Below are positions 11,889 to 23,216 of a DNA stretch of 64,000 nucleotides, piece by piece. The notes beneath the pieces are model-generated. The model searched no databases and was not told the DNA's origin. It was given only the letters and a program-made list of their open reading frames with translations. Position 1 is the first letter of the stretch; every line of letters begins with the position of its first letter. The DNA comes from Adiantum capillus-veneris (lineage: Eukaryota > Streptophyta > Polypodiopsida > Polypodiales > Pteridaceae): NCBI GenBank assembly GCA_014529385.2, contig CM043953.1, positions 112,160,549-112,224,548 on the forward strand. Reading direction: 5' to 3'. Position numbers and translations under genes: made by a program.

Positions 11889-13470
11889 TGTAACATTTAA
11901 TGGCCTAATAACTTGTGTGTAGCGGAAATTAACATGAACATAGTGGGCATTGCATTAGAATAGATTCCTAATGAGAATTGCAAGAGTGCTTGGGTGGAGA
12001 GAGCAACAAAAAGCATAACACCTAGTTAGATAGCATCAACAATACTTTCAAAAGAGAGAGAAATTAAGCTATTGACAACAATTGAGGACCGGATTTTCAT
12101 GGAGCCGGTCCCCCCTCCAAAAGGCTTTGTATTATGGTTTCTCCCATCAAGAGAGACATTGTACAATACAATTCTTTGTGTTCCTTCAAGACTAGCTCGT
12201 GCAATGAAGATGAAACATTCATGCACTAAGCAAAACACTTAGCAAAAAAAGCTTTAATTATCCCCGTTCTCAGACCCAAGACCTCACACACCTTCGAAGA
12301 TGGTGAGAGCTAGCAGGGTATGAGAGTAGATTGAGAGGAAGAAGGAGTATCTTACGAGAAATATGTACATCTCCTCACATAATCACTCATATTAGCATAG
12401 ATTTAGCTTGGTAGAGGAGATGAGCATGCATTAAAGATTTGCTCTTGGTTGGATTTGCATCCACAAGCCAAGAGTGTGTCGATGTAGGATTCTATCTCAC
12501 AAGCTTGGACTAGGTGATGAGATCTCCATTAAAGCTTGGGAAGAGATAGTTTTCTCTTTCTTCACACATAAGATTGTGTGAGTGTGTGTGTGATAATTCT
12601 TTGCAAAAATCAGCCCCCCCCCTCTCTCTCTTGGGCGAGCCCTCTTGATATTTGCTCTTGCTCCAGCCTCATTGGCCCTCCCCAAGTCAAGCCAATGACC
12701 ATTAAGCAGCATAAGTGATAGCCTTTTGACATGTGTCCCCGTTTCCCCTTTTGTGAGAGCTTTAGGTAATTTAATAATTAAACTAAACTCTCATTGGACC
12801 CCTTTGCCTCCTGGCCAATAGGAATCAGGCAAGCCATTGGGCTCCTGAATGCTCATTGGACCCCTTGCGAGACTGCCCAATAGTCTTCTAGGAGACTTAA
12901 TTCTCCTTGGTTCTTTTATTAAGTGTTTTTAAAATAATTAGACTAGATTTACTCTAGCCTAATTCTCATTGGTCCATCTCCAAGGCCATCCAATAGGAAT
13001 TGGGCACACCTTGTGGGCATCTGGGCTAGGGAGCTGACATGTGTCTGTAATTAGATTCCCTTTGTGTAAAGGGAGCCTCTGTGTGTGTGTGACTTTCTCT
13101 CTCATCCCCTACTCCCAAGGCTCGCCCCCTCCTATGTAGGGATTTGAAAAGTCTTCTTGGTCACACACAAAGCATCCAATTTCCCCTAGGGTTGACCTTT
13201 GGACACAACCTTTGAATTTTGGAACCTTAGCACTTTGGAAGTCTTAATGGGCTGAACCTTAGGGTCTTTTTAGCCCATTGTTGCACATGGCTCTTTTGCA
13301 GATGGCCCCCCTTTTGGATCCCTATTTTCCCTCCTTTGGACCGCTACAGTGGTCGGTCTGCTAGCTTAACCAATATTCTAGCTTTTTCTCCCCTAGCACT
13401 TCCCCACATTAAATGATCAGTTTAATATGAGAAAATCATTTAGGAGAATTAGATATTGATTATTATGACA
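11889..13470 (-). repeat. 3' LTR of gypsy element 1
   Basis: Starts TGTAACATTTAATGG and ends TATTATGACA, matching 19182-20784 almost throughout. It lacks a 12-bp duplication (GTAATTAGCTTA-type) and the long (GT)n present in the other copy. The short ORFs it contains are also in the other LTR and are not genes. Confidence 0.97.
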
Positions 13471-13483
13471 TTACCTCTCTCTT
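13471..13483 (-). other. Polypurine tract of gypsy element 1
   Basis: Minus-strand AAGAGAGAGGTAA directly abuts the 3' LTR, the expected place for plus-strand priming. Confidence 0.8.
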
Positions 13484-13825
13484 GAAATCATAGTCTTCCT
13501 CGACTATGGTCTAGAGAAGATAAATCATATTCATGAGTCCTTTTCTTAGCGGGTAGAGGATCCCTATGTTACCCTACGACATCATTCCACAATGGATGAC
13601 TAGTCCATTTGGTGCTTGAGAGCCAGAGGCTGCCGCAAGCATGTCTGCACATTAGTCCTATCAGTCTTCCATAGTAGAGTGACAAGCTCTACTTGGTGTT
13701 TGGGAGACGTCATCTCCGCAAACTTGATCTAAGCATGCATACTACATTTTTGTGCACAATAAAGAAAAAGAGAGTCTTATAAGACAAAAAAAACTTTGTT
13801 CATTTTTAACATTTTGTACATTTGC
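13484..13825. other. 3' untranslated stretch of gypsy element 1
   Basis: Lies between the end of the chromodomain frame and the purine tract. No coding signal. Confidence 0.6.
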
Positions 13826-16015
13826 TTACTCTTGGGAAGCATTGTAAGCATTGACAAGGTTTAGGTTATCCTTTATTTGTATGCCTTGCATCCATCTAGC
13901 ATCTTCAAAAGGATAATTTTTAAACTTAATAAGATATCGTCGGATAGTCTTACCGCCTCTTAATACCTTGTCTTCATGTCGGAGAATGGACTCGGGCTGT
14001 AGCACCTCCCCTTGGTCCTCGATCTCCGGTGGGTCTTCAATAGTTGGTTCTTGAGGTGGCTCTCCTTTGTAAGGCTTTAATAGGCTCACATGGAAAGCAT
14101 TGTGTATGAGCCAGTGATTGGTCAACCTGAGTTGATAGGCCATTTAGTTGATTGGCCTAAGAATCTGGAAGGGACCATAGTACCTTTTTGCTAGCTTAGC
14201 ATAGTACTTTTGGTGGCCCGTAGGATTCTTTCCCGTCGTGTGCCTTAATCGAGCCTTGGGAAACTTTAACAAGACCCAATCGTTTTCGTTAAAGGCTTGG
14301 GCTCTTCTGTGCTTGTCATCAATATCCTTTTGCCTTTGCTGTGAGATAGAGATAGCATCCTTAATCTTTTGAAAAGATTCTTGTAGGACTCGGCTATACT
14401 AATCTGCAGCGAAGATCTTCCCATGTACCTTAAGTAGCAAGGGACTATTTGATCTTCCCTCAATTACCTCGAAAGGTGCTTTTCCCGTGGAAGTATGTAC
14501 AGTGTTATTGTAAGCATACTCCACTAAGGGTAAGTACTTCTCCCATTGGGATCTTTGATCTACTTCCGTTACATAGGCTTTTAGTAGATTGAGAATGGTT
14601 AGGTTAGCTATTTCACTTTGGCCATCCGTTTGTGGATGATAGGCCGAAGAGAAGTTTAGCCTTGTCCCTAAATTCTCAAAGAGACCCTTCCAGAAATTAC
14701 TGGTCATTCTAGGATCTCTATCTGACACTATGGACATTGGCAAGCCATGGTACTTGAAAATTTGTGAAATGAAGAGGGTTGCCATTTGATGGGCTTTGAT
14801 AGTCTTTTTGACAGGTATAAAATGAGCTTGTTTACTGAACTTGTCTACTATCGTCCATATTCCTGTATTCCCATGGATAGACTTAGGCAATCCAAAGATA
14901 AAATCCATGGATATGCTCTCCCATGGTGAATTAGGGATTGGCAAGGGTTGAAGCAATCAAAGTTGCTTCCCTCTATCAAATTTTGTCTTTTGGCATACCA
15001 CACATTTAGAAACATACTCTTGTATGTTCACTTTCATGGTAGGCCAATAGAAATATGTTTCAATTCCCTTTAAGGTAGACTGAATCCCTCTATGACCCGC
15101 ATAAGGTGGAGCATGATATTCATACATTACTTTCTCACATAGTGAGTTAGTAACGCATAGTCTATTGCCATAGAGAAGATAACCATCTTGTAAAGTAAAT
15201 GGTTCTTCTTTATTCCCTAATGCAAGGGCTGAAATAACATCTCTAAAATCGGGATCAATAGCGTATTCCTCTATCATTGAAGATAGATCATTGTGAGTTG
15301 CTATGGAAACCGCATTCACTCTCGGCCGTCTTGAGAGTGCATCAGCTACTTGATTATGCTTGCCAGCAATGTGAGCAATATGAAAATGAAATTGCGAAAG
15401 GAAATTTTCCCACCTCATTTGTTTGTCAGAGAGCTTGGTCCACGTCATGAAATACTTAAGACTTTGGTGATCCGTTCACAGAATGAAAGGAGTCCCCAAT
15501 AAATAGTGCTTCCATGAGTCTAAGGCATGTAGAACTGCAAGGAGTTCCTTTTCATATATGCCTAGAGCTTGCTCAACAGGGTCGAGCCTTCGACTCTCAT
15601 AGACTATGGCATGCCCTTCTTGGAGCAAAACAGCTCCAAGGCAATCACCACAAGCATCACATTGGACCTCAAATGGTTTTGAGAGATCCGGTAGTGTAAG
15701 CACAGGTTGAAAGATAAGCTTTTCTTTAAGCTTTTCGAAAGCATTGTTCTCCTTAGCAGACCATGTATACCTAACGCTTTTCTTTGTTAGGTCATGTAAT
15801 GGTCCCGAAATTTGTGAGAACTTTTCTATGAAGCGTCTATAGTATGCACACATACCTATAAAGCTTCTTAGTTCATTAAGATTCCTTGGTTTAGGCCATC
15901 CTTTTATTACCTCTAACTTTGATGGATCCATTTGGATGCCATCTTGAGAGATAATGTGACCTAAATACTGAATCTCTTGCAAGAAAAATTCACTTTTCTT
16001 TCGATTAATTAACAT
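13826..16015 (-). pseudogene. Gypsy element 1 pol, 3' part: RT end, RNase H, integrase, chromodomain
   Basis: Continuation of gag-pol after a frame slip at about 16005-16015. It opens with the RT thumb (KSEFFLQEIQYLGHIIS). RNase H follows (VQCDACGDCLGAVLLQEG, YEKELLAVLHALDSWKHYLL), then the integrase H2C2 region (HAPPYAGHRGIQST ... CVVCQKTK, about 15130-14970). The integrase core at 14956-14399 keeps all three acidic positions in context: MDFIFGLPKS, SDRDPRMTSNFW and DGQSEIANL. A chromodomain-like end (EVLQPESILRHEDKVL, RRYLIKFKNYPFEDARWMQ) closes it. One frame runs throughout but carries four stops, at about 15476, 14957, 14399 and 14144. The first replaces a Trp codon (TGG to TGA). The element needs a helper to move. 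Confidence 0.93.
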
Positions 16016-18779
16016 AAAGTTTATTATCTCTCAAAACTTGAAATATTACCTGGAGGTGTTTCTTGTGTTCGTCTAATGAATTAGAGTAGATGATAATATC
16101 ATCAAAGAACACTCCAGTGAAGGTTAGACGAGGCCTGAACAGCTTCTCCATCAAGCGGTTGAATTTGGCTGGTGCATTGGTCAAGCCAAAAGGCATGACA
16201 ATGTATTCGTAAAGACCAAATGTGGTGTGAAATGCGGTCTTTACAATGTCTTGATCAACTATCCTTATTTGATGATAGCCACTTTTTAGGTCAATCCTAC
16301 TGAAGTAGGTTGATCCTTGTAGCTTATCAAATAAGTCTTCTACCCGTGGAACGGGAAACCTACTCTTGATAGTGATCCTATTTAGTGCTCTATAGTCGAC
16401 ACACATACGATATGTGCCGTCTTTCTTTTGCAGTAATAGCACAGGTGAGCAAAATGGAGATGAGCTAGGCCTAACCATGCCCTTCTCAACTAACTCATGC
16501 ACTTGCTGCATAATCTCCTCTTGTTGAGCATGTGAAACTCTATAAGGAGGGTTGTTAGGTGGTGAACTTCCTGGAAGAACTTCAATTGCATGGTCATCAT
16601 TACCTCGTTTAGGAGGTAGCTCAAAAGGGATGTCGTCAATAAAAACATCTTGAAACCCCTTGAGAAAATTGGATAACTCTAATTCCTTTTGGTTACTTTT
16701 ATTTTCCTTTGCTAAAGCATTAGGTTCTTTTTGAGAATCTTTAACAAAAATCATGTACACGGAAATAGAGCTCTTTATTGACTTGTTGAAAGCTGGTGTA
16801 TGTACAATGGGGATAGTGTTACCCATTTCCTTAGCATCTATATACATGTCTTTTTCCCTGAACTTAAAGGATATTCTCCTTTCGGGAAACTTAACATCGG
16901 CAGCCAGGCGATCAAACCATGGTGCCCCTAGGATTACATCCTCATGCTTGAGAGGAGAGATAAAGAAGTCCTCTTTGTCCACGTAGCCTTGGACATGAAG
17001 CCTCAATTTGCCGATTAAGGAAGTGACTGAAGCTTCTTGCCCCTTGAAGGCACTGTCTGCGGGTAGGACATCTCCCATCTCGTAGGATTGTATGCCTAGC
17101 TTGGTGGCCAACTCTACAGATATAAAATTGTGAGTAGAACCAGGGTCAAAGAGAATAAAAGCATCATGTTCTCTTACCTTCACCCAAGCATGGCATAGAG
17201 GAGATCCTTTGTGATGATTTTGGTGAGTCTCCTCCTCTTGGATTTCAACCAAGGAAACTCTAGGAGGATATTGGCGGTTGTTCTTTTGGGGACAAGCGCG
17301 GTATGCATGCCCTTGCTTGCCGCACTTGAAACACCGGTTATCCTTACGATAACGCTCAAGATCTTCAGGAGAGAGTTTGTTCTTAGCTTTGTAAACTCCC
17401 TTCTCTTTAGCTTTGTTGGAGTTGCCCTTAGGAGACGTTTGGACATTGTCCTTCCCCTTAGGCTCATTGGAACCCTTGTTTTCCGTGGGCTTATTATTTC
17501 TTTTAGCCCCTGTTTGGAAATTGATTCGAGAGGCCACCATAGTATGGTGTATTACCGCCGATATGGTACATGGCCTTTGGGAGTTGACATACTCCGCCAT
17601 TTCGTCGGTTAAGCCCACACAAAATTGTTGCTTTTGTTCTCCAAAATCCAACTTTTTGAAGACAGTGGCTTTGAGTTTTAGGTCCCAAAACTTGTCTACA
17701 TATTTTTGTATGGATTCATTGGGAGAGAGCTTTAAGCTTTGCCATTCGGTGAGTACTTTGTCTTTGGCATTGGTGGCCAAAAACTGCTTCATAATGGAAG
17801 CTCTTAAAGGTTTCCATGTTCGTGGAGCTTCACCGCTGGCTCGTAGGCTAGACCACCATTGTCTGGAAGACTTTTGAAAGTGCATAGCTACATGGCGTAG
17901 CTTAGAGGACTCCGTGAAGCCCTCATCTCCAAACGCCGCATCGAATTGCTGTATAAAGGCCAAGACTTTGTCCGTAGCACCAAAGGTGCCATCATAGGTA
18001 AGGAAAGAGATGCTCTTCCCTCCCTCTTTAAATTTCTTCAGTTTGGACGACCTCTTCCATGCGACATAGGATTTCCTATGGCCTCTTCTTTTTGATGGTT
18101 CAAAGGTTGCACCATCACTTTCTTTAGAAGGTGAAGAATTTGAAGAAGGTGGAGAAGAGGGTGACCTCTTTCTCGCCTTTTTCTTGTCTTGATCTTCGTC
18201 GTCTTCACCATAGCTTTCATAAGAGGAAGAGGATGAAGAAGATGGAGAAGAGGGTGTCCTCTTTCTCGCCTTTTTCTTCTCTTGCTTTTTATCATCCCTC
18301 TTTGAATTATGGCGTGGAAAAGAGTGTGATGGTCTTCTCCGCTTTGCTGGTGATGGAGAGCGTTTAGCCCACCGTCTTTGTGGAGCCATCTCCGCCGAGG
18401 TGGCAGAAGACTCACTTCTTTCTCGTTCCTTCGATGGAGGCTCTTGAGTTCTCCTTTGGGAAGGAGATGAATCATCAAGAAGTAAATTCTTGAGCCCTTC
18501 ATATGGATTCTCTTCTTCTTCCCGAATCGGAGAGAGACCTCTTTTGGTAGTCTCACAAGGAGGCTTCCTAGGTGTTCTCTCATCATGGTGATGAGCTCGG
18601 AGAATCCCGTGAGCACGAAGCTGCCGTTGCACTTCACTTTGGAGAGATGGATTGCCCATGGCTTTTTGAAGCCTAGAAACAAGATAGTTAACAAGCATTG
18701 AAGCATCATTAGTAGCTTGCTCATAAGAAAAATCAAAGTTATCAACATTAATTTCACTCTCTTTACTATTGTCAGCCAT
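16005..18779 (-). CDS. Gypsy element 1 Gag-protease-RT polyprotein, 5' part
   Basis: 924 codons from the ATG at 18777-18779. Residues about 60-250 are an Arg/Ser/Lys-rich region with two near-identical KKARKR-SPSSP blocks, unusual for Gag. A capsid-type Gag domain follows (QKSSRQWWSSLRASGE, YVDKFWDLKLKA), then a CCHC knuckle CFKCGKQGHAYRAC near 483. The protease has FDPGSTHNFIS near 546, where the usual motif is D-S/T-G; here the second residue is Pro. RT has RIDLKSGYHQIRI near 831 and catalytic FFDDIIIYS near 894. The frame ends in RT, where intact relatives continue, because of a frameshift, so this is a truncated reading of a once longer polyprotein. Confidence 0.93.
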   Translation of the reverse strand: MADNSKESEINVDNFDFSYEQATNDASMLVNYLVSRLQKAMGNPSLQSEVQRQLRAHGILRAHHHDERTPRKPPCETTKRGLSPIREEEENPYEGLKNLLLDDSSPSQRRTQEPPSKERERSESSATSAEMAPQRRWAKRSPSPAKRRRPSHSFPRHNSKRDDKKQEKKKARKRTPSSPSSSSSSSYESYGEDDEDQDKKKARKRSPSSPPSSNSSPSKESDGATFEPSKRRGHRKSYVAWKRSSKLKKFKEGGKSISFLTYDGTFGATDKVLAFIQQFDAAFGDEGFTESSKLRHVAMHFQKSSRQWWSSLRASGEAPRTWKPLRASIMKQFLATNAKDKVLTEWQSLKLSPNESIQKYVDKFWDLKLKATVFKKLDFGEQKQQFCVGLTDEMAEYVNSQRPCTISAVIHHTMVASRINFQTGAKRNNKPTENKGSNEPKGKDNVQTSPKGNSNKAKEKGVYKAKNKLSPEDLERYRKDNRCFKCGKQGHAYRACPQKNNRQYPPRVSLVEIQEEETHQNHHKGSPLCHAWVKVREHDAFILFDPGSTHNFISVELATKLGIQSYEMGDVLPADSAFKGQEASVTSLIGKLRLHVQGYVDKEDFFISPLKHEDVILGAPWFDRLAADVKFPERRISFKFREKDMYIDAKEMGNTIPIVHTPAFNKSIKSSISVYMIFVKDSQKEPNALAKENKSNQKELELSNFLKGFQDVFIDDIPFELPPKRGNDDHAIEVLPGSSPPNNPPYRVSHAQQEEIMQQVHELVEKGMVRPSSSPFCSPVLLLQKKDGTYRMCVDYRALNRITIKSRFPVPRVEDLFDKLQGSTYFSRIDLKSGYHQIRIVDQDIVKTAFHTTFGLYEYIVMPFGLTNAPAKFNRLMEKLFRPRLTFTGVFFDDIIIYSNSLDEHKKHLQVIFQVLRDNKLYVN

Positions 18780-19168
18780 TCTAACAACTTTTAGGTGTAC
18801 TTTGGCACTTCAAGCCCTAGTTGCAACTCCTCTTTACCCCTTTAGAAAAAGCACTCAAGCTACTGTACCCGCGGCTCGAATACCATTAATTGCAAGGAAT
18901 AGAAGAGAGGGTCTTTCGACACCAAAACAGCACCGGCTCCTGTCAAGCTTCTAATAGCTCAATAGTGGTTAAGCCATAGGCAAGCCCCGTAGGACTCCAC
19001 TATTAAGACCATAGCTCTCGACGGTGATGCCCCGTTAACTGCACGAAGGCAGGCGCACTGCAAGGCTCAAAAATCCTTATTCTACTTACTCACAGGCAAT
19101 TAATAATACCAACCATTTATAGCTAGCTTGAGGACCTCCCTTCTTGAGCAAGAAAAGAGAAACATTGT
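18780..19168 (-). other. 5' leader of gypsy element 1
   Basis: Untranslated stretch between the PBS and the gag ATG. No coding signal. Confidence 0.7.
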
Positions 19169-19180
19169 GCTTTGATACCA
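19169..19180 (-). other. Primer-binding site of gypsy element 1 (initiator Met tRNA)
   Basis: Minus-strand TGGTATCAAAGC, one base from the end of the 5' LTR. It differs at one position from TGGTATCAGAGC, the common plant initiator-Met primer site. Confidence 0.9.
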
Positions 19181-19181
19181 A

Positions 19182-20373
19182 TGTAACATTTAATGGCCTA
19201 ATAACTTGTGTGTAGCGGAAATTAACATGAACATAGTGGGCATTGCATTAGAATAGATTCCTAATGAGAATTGCAAGAGTGCTTGGGTGGAGAGAGCAAC
19301 AAAAAGCATAACACCTAGTTAGATAGCATCAACAATACTTTCAAAAGAGAGAGAAATTAAGCTATTGACAACAATTGAGGACCGGATTTTCATGGAGCCG
19401 GTCCCCCCTCCAAAAGGCTTTGTATTATGGTTTCTCCCATCAAGAGAGACATTGTACAATACAATTCTTTGTGTTCCTTCAAGACTAGCTCGTGCAATGA
19501 AGATGAAACATTCATGCACTAAGCAAAACACTTAGCAAAAAAAGCTTTAATTATCCCCGTTCTCAGACCCAAGACCTCACACACCTTCGAAGATGGTGAG
19601 AGCTAGCAGGGTATGAGAGTAGATTGAGAGGAAGAAGGAGTATCTTACGCGAAATATGTACATCTCCTCACATAATCACTCATATTAGCATAGATTTAGC
19701 TTAGTAATTAGCTTGGTAGAGGAGATGAGCATGCATTGAAGCTTGGCTCTTGGTTGGATTTGCATCCACAAGCCAAGAGTGTGTCGATGTAGGCTTTCAT
19801 CTCACAATCTTGGAGTAGGTGATGAGCTCTCCATTAAAGCTTGGGAAGAGATAGTTTTCTCTTTCTTCACACATGAGATTGTGTGAGAGTGTGTGTGATA
19901 ATGCTTTGCAAAAATCAGCCCCCCCTCTCTCTCTCTTGGGCGAGCCCTCTTGATATTTGCTCTTGCTCCAGCCTCATTGGCCCTCCCCAAGTCAAGCCAA
20001 TGACCATTAAGCAGCATAAGTGATAGCCTTTTGACATGTGTCCCCGTTTCCCCTTTTGTGAGAGCTTTAGGTAATTTAATAATTAAACTAAACTCTCATT
20101 GAACCCCTTTGCCTCCTGGCCAATAGGAATCAGGCAAGCCATTGGGCTCCTGAATGCTCATTGGAACCCTTGGGAGACAGCCCAAGTCTTCCAGGAGACT
20201 TAATTCTCAGTGGTTCTTTTATTAAGTGTTTTTAAATTAATTAGACTAGATTTACTCTAGCGTAATTCTCTTTGGTCCACCTCGAAGGCCATCCAATAGG
20301 AATTGGGCACACCTTATGGGCATCTGGGCTAGGGAGCTGGCATGTGTCCCTAATTCCCTTTGTGTAAAGGGAG

Positions 20374-20406
<33 letters not shown>

Positions 20407-20784
20407 CTTTCTCTCTCATCCCCTACTCCCAAGGCTTGCCCCCTCCTATGTAGGGATTTGAAAAGTCTTCTTGGTCACACACAAAGCATCCAATTTCCCC
20501 TAGGGTTGACCTTTGGACACAACCTTTGAATTTTGGAACCTTAGCATTTTGGAAGTCTTAATGGGCTGAACCTTAGGGTCTTTTTAGCCCATTGTTGCAC
20601 ATGGCTCTTTTGCAGATGGCCCCCCTTTTGGATCCCTATTTTCCCTCCTTTGGACCGCTACAGTGGCCGGTCTGCTAGCTTAACCAATATTCTAGCTTTT
20701 TCTCCCCTGGCACTTCCCCACATTAAATGATCAGTTTCATATGAGAAAATCATTAAGGAGAATTAGATATTGATTATTATGACA
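19182..20784 (-). repeat. 5' LTR of gypsy element 1
   Basis: Counterpart of 11889-13470; 1603 bp, longer mainly through a 12-bp duplication near 19700 and a (GT)n tract at about 20376-20405. It should contain the element's promoter, but no TATA box was chosen with confidence. Confidence 0.97.
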
Positions 20785-20789
20785 GTAGG
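20785..20789. repeat. Target-site duplication GTAGG (right copy) of gypsy element 1
   Basis: GTAGG follows the LTR end TATTATGACA directly. Confidence 0.95.
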
Positions 20790-21554
20790 TCATTCAACCC
20801 TCGACACACTAATCATGTAGTTGAGCCTAACAAAAAGAAGAAGACCTAGGAAATGCCCCCGATCCAACAAAGCCCCAGATCACTAACCCTTTAGTTTAAT
20901 GCTAAGCAATGTAGGTGATCCTATTTTTGTAGCGACGCTACCATGAGGAACATAACATGTGAGTCCAATCACACTAGCACTTTTGATATGCACAAACAGT
21001 CTTTTCGTTAGAATGTACAAGGTCTCTAATCCTTACACGTCTATCATAAACAATCCAAATCACTTCATGATCTAATCCCAAAACCATAAACCATAATCCA
21101 ATCACTTCACACGCGTGAGCACTCCACCCAAGCTGGGTGAGGCATAACCAATCCTGCATAACCACTTTAGAACGTAACATGGCTGCAAACATTTTGGCTG
21201 CATTTTGGCAGCGTAAACATATCGAGGAAAAAAAACCATGAGTCACACCGGCTTCCACCATAAAATTACAACCATAATCCATGAGGGAATCTTATCCGTG
21301 ACCACAAATCATAATCATACTGAACCAGCTCCCACACTTGGAATTTCTCATATCCTCTACAGTCAATCAGAGTCCACACATACATGACCCTTAAGCCACG
21401 AGTCTTTCATGCATAAAAAGAGTTCTACCAGAAACTAATCACGATATAAAAATACAATTTTGATAACATCCAACCGTGTACTAAAGTTGATGCATCACAT
21501 CTACACGTCACCTCCCTAGCACATAGAGCTAGTTTTGACCTAGAAAGGTGGAAA
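20790..21554. other. Unassigned; right target flank of gypsy element 1
   Basis: No convincing coding frame. It leads without a visible break into the LTR-like region from 21555 and may be the outer part of the gypsy 2 left LTR. No matching sequence was found in front of the right-hand copy at 61425. Confidence 0.3.
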
Positions 21555-23204
21555 GCAATCATAACCATGCATATGAAGAATCCACAACAATTAGTAAGTT
21601 TCCATACATTATATGATAACATTCCATCACCATAAACATGATGCAAAATAGCTCTTCCCTTTAGGTCAACCATAGACAAAAACTTCACACATATGCAAAA
21701 AATAACTTTTTTTTGATATTTTCAGGAGCATGCATAACATGCAATTGAAAGTATTCGACCTCTATCACATCATTTTACCCATATGGTACTTACACAACAA
21801 ACGGTAACAATGTTCCTACCGCCTCTATGACGTGAAACGAAAAGCACTTTTTATGCACACACGTGATTATAAATGCATCATGTGCATAAATCAATGTGTT
21901 AAACATGATGAAATAATCATGGGTCAACGTCATACGTACTCGGTTAATCCATACATGCACTCGTATACAAAAAAACAATCACTGAGAGGGTGACTACTCA
22001 AAAAAATGACATAGAGAGAGAGATGATGATGACTATGGAGTTTAGAGCTTCTCACCATGCTTTAGAATTGATTAGGGCTGTCAAAAGGCTTCTTGCTTTG
22101 CCGCAAAAGAGCGGTGATGAGAGATATGTAAAGGTATCCTCCACGAGAGCTTCCGGAAAGCACGTACACCGTGAAACGAGAGAGGAGATAGTAAGCAAGT
22201 AGAGAGAGAATATCCTTCTTCTTTTTCTTCTTCTTCTTTCGAAGAGAGAAGAGCTTATGGAGATGGTGATGAAGAGCTTGTACCACTATGTATAGCCTTG
22301 CGGTAGTAGATGCAACAGATGACACTAAAAGCTGAGCACTAACTGGCAATTTATAGGCAAGTGCAGCAGGCCAGAGTGATGCCCAAGCCCGCTACTAACG
22401 CTACCTCTCAACCAGAATTAGCTCCAATCTTTTGGAGAAAGACTCCAGTCTTTTTTTAAAACATGGCATAGTTTTTGGTAGTCAACTCTCTCACTTACCA
22501 TTCATTTTTTATAGTAAAATTGGCCAATTTAACAGTGTCTGACCAACTAATGGAACCTTAGCTAGACTATTCCGCACCGTAATGTTTCGATATAATTATG
22601 ACTTTCTTGTACTGCCTTGACGTATTTACGGTACCACTTTTTATAAAAACGATTCCCATAAAAATCTCTTTTGGTCTTGTTTTTGCTCTCGGTGACCATT
22701 TTTAAATTCGATGGAGACTAAAATTAATGTTTTCGTGTTTAGGTCATCATTAGAATCACATTGCTTTTCAAAAATGCCGAAAAGTACGAAAAGATTAAAA
22801 TAGCTCGTTAAAAGAAAAAAAAGGAAAATTTTATAAACTTAAACCACAGGTTCCCCTCATCCACTGGAATAAGAAAGCGGACTCACTTTTCACTAAAAAA
22901 CACTCTCAAAAAGCAATTTTTTACAAAATTGAACCATAACTTTCCTGGAACACGTAGATCAAGGACCAGACCTTGCTTTTTTCAAAAAAGCACCTAAAAG
23001 CATAAAAAGCATGAAAAAGCTAAGAATAGCATATTTTTCCAAAACGTCCATCTAATCTACTGGAACATGAAAACAACCTTGCCTTTCACTTTAGAACCTT
23101 CCAATACTGTCAATCAAGCATCTTAAGTCAAAATTTGACAAAATAGATATTGAAAGCTAATTTTCTTAGTTTTTAAAAGAGACCCAAAAATTGGGGATCT
23201 TACA
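21555..23204 (-). repeat. Probable 3' LTR (or most of it) of gypsy 2
   Basis: Matches 61425-63640 from ATAACCATGCATATGAAG onward to the shared end GGGGATCTTACA, with many substitutions and about 515 bp missing relative to the right copy (after ACGGTAAC near 21805). A (CTT)n tract at about 22211-22240 is shared. The LTR-like end at 23204 directly abuts a purine-rich tract and pol. Confidence 0.75.
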
Positions 23205-23216
23205 TCCTCCCACACT
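23205..23216 (-). other. Polypurine tract of gypsy 2
   Basis: Minus-strand GTGTGGGAGGA directly precedes the LTR start TGTAAGATCCCC. Confidence 0.6.

Larger units (their letters stand above)
11884..20789 (-). mobile_element. Ty3/gypsy chromovirus (gypsy element 1), complete
   Basis: Bounded by LTRs at 11889-13470 (3') and 19182-20784 (5'), each TG...CA, and by a perfect 5-bp target duplication GTAGG at 11884-11888 and 20785-20789. The internal region has a PBS, gag-protease-RT-RNase H-integrase-chromodomain order and a purine tract before the 3' LTR, all on the minus strand. By eye the LTRs differ at about 35-40 positions plus a few indels over 1.58 kb (roughly 2.5%), so the insertion is fairly young. 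The integrase C-terminal chromodomain places it among chromoviruses. Confidence 0.97.

Noticed and set aside
12026..12238. 70-codon minus-strand frame present identically at 12026-12238 and 19319-19531
   Set aside because: Both copies lie at the same place inside the two LTRs of gypsy element 1; the duplication is explained by the LTRs and no protein motif is present.
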